Part shown: piece after piece, positions 22,978 to 30,551 of the stretch | Layout: each line of letters begins with the position of its first letter | Numbering within the stretch: position 1 is the stretch's first letter | Assembly: GCA_944367415.1 (NCBI GenBank) | Contig: CALVWN010000061.1 | Span: 1-33,090 of the forward strand | Length of the DNA: 33,090 bases | Direction of reading: 5' to 3' | Source of the DNA: an uncultured Clostridia bacterium | GTDB lineage: Bacteria > Bacillota > Clostridia > Christensenellales > Borkfalkiaceae | Notes under the pieces: generated by a model | The model's database searches: none | What the model was told of the DNA's origin: nothing | What the model saw: the letters and a program-made list of their open reading frames with translations, nothing else | Translations under genes and position numbers: made by a program

Positions 22978-23009
22978 AAAAAAGCGCGGCGCCCGAGGGG
23001 GCGCCGCGC
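22978..23009 (-). terminator. Terminator of the large membrane-protein gene
   Basis: An 11-bp stem GCGCGGCGCCC / GGGCGCCGCGC with a 4-nt loop, and TTTTTT on the minus strand, eight bases after the stop. Confidence 0.9.
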
Positions 23010-23016
23010 AGGAAGA

Positions 23017-24786
23017 TCAGAGCTTGCTGACGTATTGATAGAGTTTGCCGAGCAGTTCGGGGGAGATGTGACTGCGGAATTTTCCGAGGTAGATAAAGAC
23101 GCGGCGGAAAAATTCGCGGTTGTCGCCGCCGATGACGTAGGCGGGGAGATAGGCGAGGTCGCCGTAACGGTTGGCGATGAACAGATCGCCGAACTCGTTC
23201 TTCTCCTGCGGGGTCAGCATATTGATGAAGGGATCGTAGGTGTAGGGCGTGGGGTCGTACACCATCTTTGCCGCAGGCTGCGCATAGGGGGGCTGATATG
23301 CCGCCGCCGGCGCCGCAACGTAGGCGGGCGCGGGAGGCGCGGGCTGCTGGGGCGCGGGAGGCGCGTACTGGTAGGACACGCCGGGCATGGGCTGTGCGGG
23401 CGTCTGCTCGGGCGCGATGCCGCGCGCGAGCGCCGCCATGCTGCGCTCAAATTCGCTCATTGCGGCGTCGTCCGCCGGCGTGGGCTTTTCCTCCGCGGGA
23501 GCAGGCTCGGGCGCCGGCGCGGGCGCCGCCGCCGTGGCGGGCTGCTGCGGGGGCGTCATGGGCGCCGCAAAGAAGGGAACGGCGTAGATGGGCGTCGCGG
23601 GCTGCTGGGGCGCGGGCGACTGTACGATGACCGTCGTGCCGGGCGCCGCGATGGTCTGCTGTGCCGTCGGCTGCGGTGCGGGCTGCGGTGCGGGCTGCTG
23701 CTGCGCTCCCTCCGGCTGACGCGCGTCGGTGGGCTGCGCGAGGGCGTACCGTTCGCCCGCCTCGGCGCTTGCCGCTTCGTCCTGTTTTGCCTGCTTTCCC
23801 GCCGTCTTGGAGACGGTCAGGACGACGGCGAGCAGGAACGCCGCGAGCGATGCCGCGAGGGCGAGGATGACGGGCAGCAGATTGTCGCTGTTGAACATGA
23901 CGTCTGCCGACAGGTCGACGATCTGCGCGATGACGGCGAGCAGCACGGCGAGGAAGAGCAGGCCGAAGCGCACCGCGTCGAAGGCGTATGCGCGTCTGGC
24001 GTTCAGGCGCACAGCGGAGACGATGACGTTGAACGCCGCGAGTGCCGCCGTGAGCAGGGCGGTCAGATTGACGAAGACGTTCTCCCCGATGTGGGTGTAG
24101 TTGACGTCCGCAGCCAGCATGGCGGAACCCGGATAGGTCAGGCCGAAGACGGCGGCGCACAGCAGCAGGAAGGAAATGAGGTTGAGCAGCCCCGTTCCCT
24201 TGCGCCGCACGAGGGCGCAGATGACGAGCGCGATGAGCATCCCGCCCGCGATCGCACCCGTGGAGAGGTCGATCATGGAGGCGTTGAAGTCGCCTCTGTC
24301 GCGCGCGAGCGTATAATAGGAGAGCAGGAAAAATCCGGCATACGCGAGGAACACGAGCACCGAGGAGGTGAGGGCGCACGGCCGCGCCGCCTTCGCCGAG
24401 AAGAAGGAAACGAGCATGAGCACGAGCGAGACCGCGACGGCGACGCACAGGAGCGCGACGAGCGCGAGGGTGATGACGTCCTCGAGCACGCCTCCGCGGA
24501 AGAGATCGCCGAAGAAGGCGCCCGCATCCGCGGCGATGCCCTTGATGTAGGTGTAGACAAAGCCGAAGAGGGAGTCCGCCAAGATGTCGCTGCCCGTGAA
24601 GTTGGGCTGGAAGATGCCCGTGAACGCGCCGAGCAGTCCGAGGAACAGACCGCCCGCGGCGAGGAGGAAGGCGATGACGGCGAGCAGACGGTACCCGCCT
24701 GCGGAGGGCGCCTTCTGCGCGGTGTCGGGGGTACCCATGCCCGCGTTCGCCTGTTCATCTATGATCAATTGCGGAAATTGACTCAT
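23017..24786 (-). CDS. Large polytopic membrane protein with Pro/Ala/Gln linker, function unknown
   Basis: The open frame extends to 24981, but the ATG at 24786 is chosen: upstream codons would lie in the promoter, and GGAG lies at 24799-24802, though 11 bases away. The 589-residue protein has about ten hydrophobic spans in the first 340 residues, in pairs (LAVIAFLLAAGGLFLGLLGAF and so on). Residues about 340-520 are a low-complexity Pro/Ala/Gln-rich linker with PQQPA-type repeats. The last 65 residues are a folded charged domain (NMLTPQEKNEFGDLFIANRYGD then a YLGKFRSHISPELLGKLYQY helix). The linker suggests a flexible tether between membrane and C-terminal domain. No family was recognised. 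It has a consensus promoter and lies divergent from a CdaR-type regulator. Confidence 0.75.
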   Translation of the reverse strand: MSQFPQLIIDEQANAGMGTPDTAQKAPSAGGYRLLAVIAFLLAAGGLFLGLLGAFTGIFQPNFTGSDILADSLFGFVYTYIKGIAADAGAFFGDLFRGGVLEDVITLALVALLCVAVAVSLVLMLVSFFSAKAARPCALTSSVLVFLAYAGFFLLSYYTLARDRGDFNASMIDLSTGAIAGGMLIALVICALVRRKGTGLLNLISFLLLCAAVFGLTYPGSAMLAADVNYTHIGENVFVNLTALLTAALAAFNVIVSAVRLNARRAYAFDAVRFGLLFLAVLLAVIAQIVDLSADVMFNSDNLLPVILALAASLAAFLLAVVLTVSKTAGKQAKQDEAASAEAGERYALAQPTDARQPEGAQQQPAPQPAPQPTAQQTIAAPGTTVIVQSPAPQQPATPIYAVPFFAAPMTPPQQPATAAAPAPAPEPAPAEEKPTPADDAAMSEFERSMAALARGIAPEQTPAQPMPGVSYQYAPPAPQQPAPPAPAYVAAPAAAYQPPYAQPAAKMVYDPTPYTYDPFINMLTPQEKNEFGDLFIANRYGDLAYLPAYVIGGDNREFFRRVFIYLGKFRSHISPELLGKLYQYVSKL

Positions 24787-24844
24787 CTTGTAAAACACTC
24801 CGTTGTATGTTACGCGGGGCGGACATGCCCCTGCGATTATCCCA

Positions 24845-24873
24845 ATTATAACACGCGCGGGGGGAAGTGTCAA
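24845..24873 (-). promoter_or_regulatory. Consensus promoter of the large membrane-protein gene
   Basis: TTGACA (24868-24873), 17-bp spacer, TATAAT (24845-24850), both perfect, giving a leader of about 50 nt. Confidence 0.85.
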
Positions 24874-24922
24874 TGCCCTTGCCCAAAAAAACGGAAAATT
24901 GTGTCGGAAACAGGGGCGGATG

Positions 24923-24988
24923 CGGACATGGTTGCCCCTCTTTTTTGCAAGACGGATGAAATTTTGCCGAAAATCGGACATGGGTGCC
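24923..24988. repeat. Direct repeat CGGACATGGKTGCC in the divergent intergenic region
   Basis: Two 14-bp copies (24923-24936 and 24975-24988) differ at one base and lie 52 bp apart, start to start, between the two divergent promoters. Five helical turns fit cooperative binding of a regulator, such as the CdaR-type protein encoded alongside. Confidence 0.45.
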
Positions 24989-25007
24989 GTCGGAATTCAA
25001 AAACCCC

Positions 25008-25036
25008 TTGATATTTTGCGGGCGAAATGGTATAAT
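25008..25036 (+). promoter_or_regulatory. Promoter of the CdaR-type regulator-protease operon
   Basis: TTGATA (25008-25013), 17-bp spacer, TATAAT (25031-25036), then AAGGGG and the ATG at 25070. Confidence 0.8.
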
Positions 25037-25069
25037 AAACAAAATCAACATTTGGATAAGGGGCGTTGT

Positions 25070-26044
25070 ATGGGGAATTTACAGACACAGATCAAGCGCA
25101 TCCTGCGCGACGTGCGCGAAAAGACGGGCATCCATGTCCGCCTCGCGCCGGGCGGGGGCGAGGAGACGCGCGTTTTGTTCAACTGCGGCGGCGAGACGCT
25201 CGAAGGGTATCTCGACGGCACGGGCGCCGAGGCGGAGCGCACGGCGCGGCTGGTCGAATATCTCGTCGAAAACGCCGACGCGCATATGCTCCTGCCCGAC
25301 AAGGAGGAGCATCTCAAGGCGGTGCTCCTGGGCGAGGGCGGGGCATGGTATGCCTTCCGCTTCTCCGCCAAGTACGCGCCGGGCGAGGGGAGCTGCTTTG
25401 CCCTCGACATCGTGCCCGACAAGCGCCTCGCGGAGGCGTGCGAGCTTGTCCGCACCTGTCTTGCAGAGGGGCGCGACCTCGCGGTTCGGATGGATCGCAC
25501 GCGCATCGCCGTCGTGCGCTTTTCGGATGACGAACAGAGCGCCTACGAGTTCGGACAGTTCCTCTGGCAGTCGCTCTACGAAGAGCTGGGCGTGCGCGCG
25601 AGCATCGGCATCGGCTGCGACGTCGCCGCCTTCACGGAGATCGCGCAGTCCTATTCGCAGGCGGTCACGGCGGTGCGCATGAGCGCCATGTTCCACGATG
25701 CGGGCGAGGTACATTCCTATCGGGAATACCTGCTCGTCAAGATGCTCGAGGACGTGCCGCGCAGCCGCCTCGAGGCGTATGTGGCGCAGTTCCGCGTCGG
25801 CAACATGGACGAGGTGTTCGGCGACGAGGAGATCGCCGAGACGGCGGAGGCGTTTCTTGACAGCAGCCTCAACGTGTCGGAGGCGAGCCGCAAGCTGTTC
25901 ATGCACCGCAACACGCTCATGTACCGCCTCGACAAGATCGAGCGCGTCACGGGTCTGAACATCCGGAAATTTTCCGATGCGGTCACCTTCCGCATTCTCA
26001 GCGTATTGTACCGCCTGCTGCGGCAGGAGAGGAGGGACGTATGA
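25070..26044 (+). CDS. CdaR/PucR-family transcriptional regulator
   Basis: The 324-residue protein starts at the ATG at 25070 after AAGGGG. The N-terminal 130 residues form a variable, possibly sensing, domain; the middle (about 135-240) is the GGDEF-like CdaR fold with ARIAVVRFSDDEQ and IGIGCDVAAFTEIAQSYSQAV. The C-terminal helix-turn-helix is FLDSSLNVSEASRKLFMHRNTLMYRLDKIERVTGLNIRKFSD, typical of PucR_2. Such proteins respond to small carboxylate or sugar-derived ligands in some members. It overlaps the S41 protease gene by ATGA. Ligand and targets are unknown. Confidence 0.87.
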   Translation: MGNLQTQIKRILRDVREKTGIHVRLAPGGGEETRVLFNCGGETLEGYLDGTGAEAERTARLVEYLVENADAHMLLPDKEEHLKAVLLGEGGAWYAFRFSAKYAPGEGSCFALDIVPDKRLAEACELVRTCLAEGRDLAVRMDRTRIAVVRFSDDEQSAYEFGQFLWQSLYEELGVRASIGIGCDVAAFTEIAQSYSQAVTAVRMSAMFHDAGEVHSYREYLLVKMLEDVPRSRLEAYVAQFRVGNMDEVFGDEEIAETAEAFLDSSLNVSEASRKLFMHRNTLMYRLDKIERVTGLNIRKFSDAVTFRILSVLYRLLRQERRDV

Positions 26045-27399
26045 ACGAACAAGAGGACAAATGCAAACAGGAGGACGCCGCGTCTGCCGACGCGGCTCCT
26101 TCCGCAAAAGGGACGACGCGCAAAAAGAAGCTGCGCGTCATCCTCGCCGTCGTGCTGGCGGTCGTCATCGCCGCCGCGGGGTTCGCGGGCGGATGGCTGG
26201 GCAGCACCTTCTCTGCCGACCCGCGCCTGCGCGAGCTGGGGTGGCTGCTCGACACGCTGGAAGCGGAGCACTACCGCGATGTGGACATGGATGCCGTCTA
26301 CGAGGATCTCTATGACGCCGCCATGCCCGACATCTTCTCCACCTACTATACGCCCGAAGAGTACGCGCGCGTCATCGCCGAGAGCCAGGGGCACAACGAG
26401 GGCGCCGGCATCACGCTCCTTTCGGAGACGGACAGCGTGCGCGTCTGGTCGGTCGTGGAAAATTCCCCCGCGCAGCTCGCGGGGCTGAAGAAGGGGATGT
26501 ATGTGCTCGGCTACGGCACGCCGGGCGGCGAGGTGCAGACGGGGAGCGCGACGGACGTCACCTCCTTCATCCGTGCGCAGGAGGGGGAGTTTGTCCTCTA
26601 TGCAAGTTACGACGCGTCCGCCGCGGCGGACGCGCAGACGGCGTACACGCTCTCGCTCGCCGCGTACTCCGCGGCGTACGTCGTCTACCGCGACAGCGAG
26701 ACGTCCTATGCCTTCCGCGGAGAGAACGCCGCGCTCACCGAGACGGGCGAACCGCTCGAGGGCTTGGACGACGGCACCGCCTACATCCGTCTCGACGGCT
26801 TTGACGGCAACTGCGCCATCGAGTTTGCCGTCTGCCTCGGCATCATGAAGGAGCGGGGCAGGGGCGATCTCATCCTCGATCTGCGCGGCAACGGCGGCGG
26901 GTATCTGAGCGATCTGCAGTCCATCGCATCCCATCTGCTGCGCGACGCGCAGGGAGAGGAGCCGCTCGTCGCCTACGCGCAGTTCCGCGACGGCACGCGC
27001 GTCGATTACGTCGCGCCCGCCAACGACTTTTCCTTTTACTTTGCGCAGGATGCGCGCATCACCGTGCTTGCGGACGAAAATTCGGCGTCGGCGTCCGAGT
27101 GCCTCATCGGGGCGCTCATCGACTACGGCACCATCGATTATTCCGACCTCTATCTGCGGCGCGCGGAGGGGGCGGAGCACTGTTCCACCTACGGAAAGGG
27201 GGTCATGCAGTCCACCTTTACGTCGCCCTCGGGGGGCGCGTTCCGCCTCACCGTCGCGCGCATCTATTGGCCGAAGGGCAACTGCATCCACGACCGCGGC
27301 GTCACCGACGAGGACGGCGCCGTCGGCATCACGGCGCCCCTGCTTCAGGGGGAGCGGGACGTGTTCCTCGAGCAGGTGCTTGCGTCCGTCTGCGGCTGA
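26041..27399 (+). CDS. S41-family PDZ peptidase, membrane-anchored (CtpA type)
   Basis: The 452-residue protein has a charged cytoplasmic head, one N-terminal membrane anchor (about residues 31-52) and an extracellular body. A PDZ-like region (SVVENSPAQLAGLKKGMYVLGYG) is followed by the tail-protease core: LDLRGNGGGY, then SASASE with Ser350 as likely nucleophile, and YGKG with Lys386 as partner. The Ser-Lys spacing (36) exceeds the usual 25, so a loop is inserted. It probably trims C-termini of secreted proteins. It is cotranscribed and overlapped with the CdaR-type regulator. Confidence 0.88.
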   Translation: MNEQEDKCKQEDAASADAAPSAKGTTRKKKLRVILAVVLAVVIAAAGFAGGWLGSTFSADPRLRELGWLLDTLEAEHYRDVDMDAVYEDLYDAAMPDIFSTYYTPEEYARVIAESQGHNEGAGITLLSETDSVRVWSVVENSPAQLAGLKKGMYVLGYGTPGGEVQTGSATDVTSFIRAQEGEFVLYASYDASAAADAQTAYTLSLAAYSAAYVVYRDSETSYAFRGENAALTETGEPLEGLDDGTAYIRLDGFDGNCAIEFAVCLGIMKERGRGDLILDLRGNGGGYLSDLQSIASHLLRDAQGEEPLVAYAQFRDGTRVDYVAPANDFSFYFAQDARITVLADENSASASECLIGALIDYGTIDYSDLYLRRAEGAEHCSTYGKGVMQSTFTSPSGGAFRLTVARIYWPKGNCIHDRGVTDEDGAVGITAPLLQGERDVFLEQVLASVCG

Positions 27400-27644
27400 G
27401 CGTGCGAAGCGCTGCGGCGCAGGTATTCCTCCAGAATGGTAAGATCGGGCAAGCCGGGCGAATGTTCGCCCGGCTTTTTTTCGTCGTCCGGACGTTCGCC
27501 CTCCGGCGGGGCGGACGGCTGTCGGGCGAGCAGGCGCAGAAGATCGCGGTTCTCGCGGTAGAAGGCGAGAAAAGAGCGCAGGGCGGCGTTCGGATCGCCG
27601 CCCTGCTGCATGGAGGAGAGAAGGAGCAGGAGAAGCCATTCCAT
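27345..27644 (-). CDS. Small hypothetical protein, antisense to the S41 gene end
   Basis: The 99-residue frame starts at 27644 with only a weak AGGA ribosome site. The N-terminal half (MEWLLLLLLSSMQQGGDPNA, then an amphipathic FLAFYRENRDLLRLLARQ helix) looks like real protein with a hydrophobic start. The C-terminal half is Pro/Ser-rich, runs through the plus-strand terminator at 27451-27481 and overlaps the protease gene's last 55 bp. It may be a small Clostridia-type protein; the exact start and even its reality are uncertain. It lies divergent from another small gene at 27709. Confidence 0.5.
   Translation of the reverse strand: MEWLLLLLLSSMQQGGDPNAALRSFLAFYRENRDLLRLLARQPSAPPEGERPDDEKKPGEHSPGLPDLTILEEYLRRSASHAQPQTDASTCSRNTSRSP
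27451..27481 (+). terminator. Terminator of the regulator-protease operon
   Basis: A 12-bp stem AAGCCGGGCGAA / TTCGCCCGGCTT with a TG loop and a run of T, 52 bp after the protease stop. Confidence 0.9.
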
Positions 27645-27708
27645 AACACCATCCTATGCGGGGGGACATTCCGTGCGTTCCGCTCATACAATGGGAGTGG
27701 AGGTGACT

Positions 27709-27966
27709 ATGAAAGATTTTGCAAGCTATTCGGGCGGCATCCCCGACGACCTGCTCGGCGAGGTGCAGGCTGCCGCGGCGCAGTTTGACGGCAAGAACGA
27801 GAACGAACTCATCCGCGCCATCTATGCGCGCGCCGCCGAGGGCAGACGCGCCGGCACGCTCACCGACGCGCAGATCGACGCGTTCTGCGCGCAGTTTGCG
27901 CCCATGCTGGACGCGGGCAAGCGCAAGCGGCTCTACAAACTCGCCGCCGAACTCAAGAAGCTGTAG
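27709..27966 (+). CDS. Small acidic-basic helical protein of unknown function
   Basis: The 85-residue protein is chosen at the ATG at 27709, preceded by GGAGGT. An earlier in-frame ATG at 27691 lies before that ribosome site and is less likely. It is soluble and helical: FASYSGGIPDDLLGEVQAAAAQFDGKN, an ELIRAIYARAAEGRRAG helix and a Lys/Arg-rich C-terminus KRKRLYKLAAELKKL. A TACAAT at 27687-27692 may be its -10. I do not recognise the family. It converges on and overlaps by 14 bp the class V aminotransferase gene. Confidence 0.7.
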   Translation: MKDFASYSGGIPDDLLGEVQAAAAQFDGKNENELIRAIYARAAEGRRAGTLTDAQIDAFCAQFAPMLDAGKRKRLYKLAAELKKL

Positions 27967-29077
27967 CCGCGATGTGCGCGAGGGCGTCTGCGAGCGCCTC
28001 CGCCTCCTCCGCGCCCTGAAAGGGGGAGAAGGAGGCGCGCACCAACCCGTCCGGGAAGCTCCCGAGCGCTCTGTGCGCGAGGGGCGCGCAGTGCAGGCCG
28101 CCGCGCACGGCGATGGAAAATTCATCGGAGAGACGCTGCGCGATCGTCTCGGAGGGGATGCTCTCGTGCGCGAACGCCGCGATCCCGCAGGCGTTGGGGG
28201 AAAAACAGACGCGGTAGGCGCGCAGCTTCCCGAAAAGGCGCGCGAGGTGCGCGGTCGCCGCAAGCAGGCGGCGGGCGAACGCCGCGCGGCGGCTTTTGAC
28301 GAACAGCGCCCCCTCGGCAAGCGAGCAGATCGCGGGATAGGAGAGCGTTCCGCACTCCAGACGGTCGGGAAGAAAGGGCGGCATCTCGAGCGAATGGCTG
28401 TCGCTGCCCGTTCCGCCATAGAGGACGGGCCGCGGCGTGAAGCGTTCGGAGAGCAGCAGCGCGCCCGCACCCTGGATGGCGAACAGTCCCTTGTGCCCCG
28501 CGAGGGCGAGCGCGTCGATGCCCGTCTGTTTCATCGCGAGGGGGAGATGCCCCGCGCCCTGCGCGCCGTCCACGACGAGCAGAACGCGGTCGGGCAGAAG
28601 CGCGCGCAGCGCGGCAAGGTCGACGGACTGCCCCGTCACGTTGGACGCCGCCGTCACGCAGCACATCCGCGTCTCGGGCCGCACGAGCGCGGCGATGGTC
28701 TCGGGCAGCAGAGCGCCCTCCTTGAGTGGTGCGACGTCATAGCGCACGCCCCGCGCCCGAAGGGCGGCGAGGGGACGCAGCACCGCGTTGTGCTCGAGGC
28801 AGGTCGTCACGACGTGGTCGCCCGCCTCCAGCGCGCCGAGCAGCGCAAAGTTGAGCGCCTCGGTGCAGGTTTGGGTAAAGACGACGCGCTCCGCGCCCCA
28901 GCCGTCGAACAGTTCGCTGAGCAGCTCGCGGCAGGCGAGCACGCGCTGCGCGCAGGCGACGGAGCGCGCGTGGCCGCTCCTTCCCGGGTTGGCGCACGCC
29001 TTCATGGAGGCGAGCACGGCGTTCTGGACACAGGCGGGCTTTTCGCCGCCCGTCGCGGCATTATCGAGATAGATCAC
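27953..29077 (-). CDS. Class V aminotransferase, cysteine desulfurase-like (EF2568-type)
   Basis: The 374-residue product begins at the GTG at 29077, where VIYLDNAATGG matches the usual start of this family; an ATG at 29116 would add 13 residues but lacks a ribosome site and overlaps the divergent gene. Motifs: TEALNFALLG, LEHNAVLRPL, NVTGQSVDL, VVDGAQGAGH, PLP lysine in ALAGHKGLFAIQG, and RGGLHCAPLAH with the cysteine that carries persulfide in desulfurases. Members of this subgroup are often near DUF3343 genes and selenium/sulfur metabolism; the divergent neighbour is a DUF3343 gene. Function is probably sulfur or selenium delivery, rather than bulk Fe-S assembly. Confidence 0.85.
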   Translation of the reverse strand: MIYLDNAATGGEKPACVQNAVLASMKACANPGRSGHARSVACAQRVLACRELLSELFDGWGAERVVFTQTCTEALNFALLGALEAGDHVVTTCLEHNAVLRPLAALRARGVRYDVAPLKEGALLPETIAALVRPETRMCCVTAASNVTGQSVDLAALRALLPDRVLLVVDGAQGAGHLPLAMKQTGIDALALAGHKGLFAIQGAGALLLSERFTPRPVLYGGTGSDSHSLEMPPFLPDRLECGTLSYPAICSLAEGALFVKSRRAAFARRLLAATAHLARLFGKLRAYRVCFSPNACGIAAFAHESIPSETIAQRLSDEFSIAVRGGLHCAPLAHRALGSFPDGLVRASFSPFQGAEEAEALADALAHIAATAS

Positions 29078-29109
29078 ATCTCTAATGATACGTTGATGAG
29101 GAAGCAAAC

Positions 29110-29352
29110 ATGACAATTTTTGCGGTTTTCCGTTCGCGGACGCAGGCGCTCGACGCGCTCAATCGCATCGGCGGCATGGGGATCGGCGCGCAGACGGTCG
29201 CAACGCCGAAGGAGGCGGGCTGCGGCTGCGGGCTTTCCGTCCGCTTCGACGCGCGCAGCCTTGCGCGCGTCGAAACGCTCGTGCGTGCGCGCGGCTATTC
29301 CTCCTTTGCGGGGTATTACCGCGCCGCGGGCGGAAGGTATGAGCGGATATGA
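29110..29352 (+). CDS. DUF3343 protein, putative Se/S carrier-like
   Basis: The 80-residue protein begins MTIFAVFRSRTQALDALNRI and has the conserved core AGCGCGLSVRF with two Cys, as in DUF3343 (putative Se/S carrier-like) proteins, whose Cys or Cys-Gly motif is thought to hold sulfur or selenium. The rest is a ferredoxin-like small fold. GAGG lies before the ATG. The gene diverges from the class V aminotransferase, a partnership that recurs with this family, so transfer of sulfur or selenium between them is likely. Confidence 0.82.
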   Translation: MTIFAVFRSRTQALDALNRIGGMGIGAQTVATPKEAGCGCGLSVRFDARSLARVETLVRARGYSSFAGYYRAAGGRYERI

Positions 29353-29353
29353 G

Positions 29354-29382
29354 TTGATTTTCCGCCCGCCGTGTGCTATAAT
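29354..29382 (+). promoter_or_regulatory. Promoter of nth, leaderless start
   Basis: TTGATT (29354-29359), 17-bp spacer, TATAAT (29377-29382). The -10 ends six bases before the nth ATG (29389), so the mRNA should start at or near the start codon. It overlaps the end of the DUF3343 gene. Confidence 0.75.
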
Positions 29383-29388
29383 AGAACC

Positions 29389-30021
29389 ATGTCCGATCCC
29401 GAAGAAATACTTGACATTCTCGAAAAACTCTATCCCGACGCCGCGCCCGCGCTCCGCTTCCGTTCGCCCTACGAGCTGCTCGTGGCGGTCATCCTCTCCG
29501 CGCAATGCACGGACGAGCGCGTCAACAAGGTGACGGCGGAACTGTTTGCCGCATACGATACGCCCGAAAAGATGGTCACCCTTCTGCCCGAGCAGCTGGA
29601 GCGCTATATCTACTCCTGCGGGTTCTATCACAACAAGGCGGCGCATATCCTCTCCGCCTCGCGCGACATCCTCGAAAAGTACGGCGGGCAGGTTCCCTCC
29701 ACGCTCGAGGAGCTGCGCATGCTCGCGGGCGTGGGCAGAAAGACGGCGAACGTCGTCTACGCGGTCGCCTTCGGCGGCGACGCCATCGCGGTGGATACGC
29801 ACGTCTTCCGCGTCGCCAACCGCCTGGGGCTTGCGCGCGGCAAGACACCCGAGCAGGTGGAGCGGGGGCTGTGCACCGTCATTCCCAAGGCGCGTTGGTC
29901 GCGCGCCCATCACCTGCTCATCTTCCACGGGCGGCGGGTGTGCCATTCGCAGCGTCCCGACTGCGGGCACTGCGCGCTGGCGCCGCTCTGCGACTATTTT
30001 CACGGCGAGACGGGCGAATGA
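29389..30021 (+). CDS. nth: Endonuclease III (base-excision DNA glycosylase/AP lyase)
   Basis: The 210-residue protein removes oxidised pyrimidines and cuts the resulting AP site. The helix-hairpin-helix is LEELRMLAGVGRKTANVV with catalytic Lys118, the Asp is in VDTHVFRV (Asp136), and the C-terminal 4Fe-4S motif C-x6-C-x2-C-x5-C is Cys185, 192, 195 and 201. Length matches E. coli Nth (211). The open frame starts at a GTG at 29371, but that lies in the promoter, so the ATG at 29389 is used. The mRNA is probably leaderless. It is followed six bases after the stop by a terminator-like hairpin. Confidence 0.96.
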   Translation: MSDPEEILDILEKLYPDAAPALRFRSPYELLVAVILSAQCTDERVNKVTAELFAAYDTPEKMVTLLPEQLERYIYSCGFYHNKAAHILSASRDILEKYGGQVPSTLEELRMLAGVGRKTANVVYAVAFGGDAIAVDTHVFRVANRLGLARGKTPEQVERGLCTVIPKARWSRAHHLLIFHGRRVCHSQRPDCGHCALAPLCDYFHGETGE

Positions 30022-30026
30022 AATCT

Positions 30027-30066
30027 TCCTCCTTTGCGCAGACTGCGTGTTAAGGAGGATTTTTTT
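30027..30066 (+). terminator. Terminator-like hairpin containing the ribosome site of the next gene
   Basis: TCCTCCTT (30027-30034) pairs with AAGGAGGA (30052-30059), enclosing a CGCA-GAC-TGCG inner stem; the hairpin is followed by TTTTTTT and then the ATG at 30067. It is both a plausible terminator for nth and a sequestering structure for the coat-gene ribosome site. Confidence 0.7.
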
Positions 30067-30261
30067 ATGAACAATCTGACGGCAAAAGACCTCGACGTGC
30101 TCTCCCATCTTCTGACGGGCGAGGAGATGGCGTGCAAGAAGGCGAGGCTGTATGCGAATACGCTCACCGATCCTTCGCTCGCGCAGGAAATGGAAAATGT
30201 GGCGCACGCGCATGCACAGCGCTTCGCGGCGCTGTACGCGCTGCTGGGAGGTAAGGCATGA
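30067..30261 (+). CDS. Small ferritin-like/coat-type protein
   Basis: The 64-residue helical protein starts at 30067 after AAGGAGG. It is mostly two helices (LSHLLTGEEMACKKARLYANTL and LAQEMENVAHAHAQRFAALYALLGG), resembling half of a ferritin-like CotF/coat domain. It overlaps the next, CotF-like, gene by ATGA, so the two probably act together, as small coat-type proteins are often found in pairs in sporulating Clostridia. Confidence 0.78.
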   Translation: MNNLTAKDLDVLSHLLTGEEMACKKARLYANTLTDPSLAQEMENVAHAHAQRFAALYALLGGKA

Positions 30262-30545
30262 AAGGTTCGAAAATGGAGACGACGCTGTGCGAAAAAGACG
30301 CACTGCAGGATGTTCTGGACGCGGAAAAGCTGCTCATGAATTACTATGCGACGGCGCTCACCGAGGGGAGCTGCCGCCCCCTGCGCAGGCAGATCTTAAA
30401 GCTGTACGGCGAGCACGCGGACACACAGTTCGCCGTGTTCGAGCAGATGCTCCGCCGCGGCTATTACGAGGTGCAGCCCGCCGAGAAAATGATGATCGAC
30501 GAAAAGACGGAGATGTTCTCCAAAGTCAAAAAGCAACTTGCCTGA
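30258..30545 (+). CDS. CotF-like spore coat protein
   Basis: The 95-residue protein matches the Coat_F pattern: DVLDAEKLLMNYYATALTEG, an LRRQILKLYGEHADTQFAVFEQMLRRGYYEV segment, then a PAEKMMIDEKTEMF end. It is a compact helical bundle; in sporulating Firmicutes such proteins are in the coat, though related proteins occur elsewhere. GGGAGGT lies before the ATG at 30258. It is the end of a two-gene unit. Its presence suggests a spore-forming or formerly spore-forming lineage. Confidence 0.82.
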   Translation: MKGSKMETTLCEKDALQDVLDAEKLLMNYYATALTEGSCRPLRRQILKLYGEHADTQFAVFEQMLRRGYYEVQPAEKMMIDEKTEMFSKVKKQLA

Positions 30546-30551
30546 CCAATC

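Noticed and set aside
23035..25011. A 658-codon plus-strand frame antisense to the large membrane protein
   Set aside because: Arg/Gly/Asp-rich, no ribosome site; the minus-strand gene has consensus promoter, membrane segments and terminator.
25717..28470. A 917-codon minus-strand frame across regulator, protease and aminotransferase genes
   Set aside because: Antisense or out-of-frame to several well-supported genes, with Arg-rich shadow composition.
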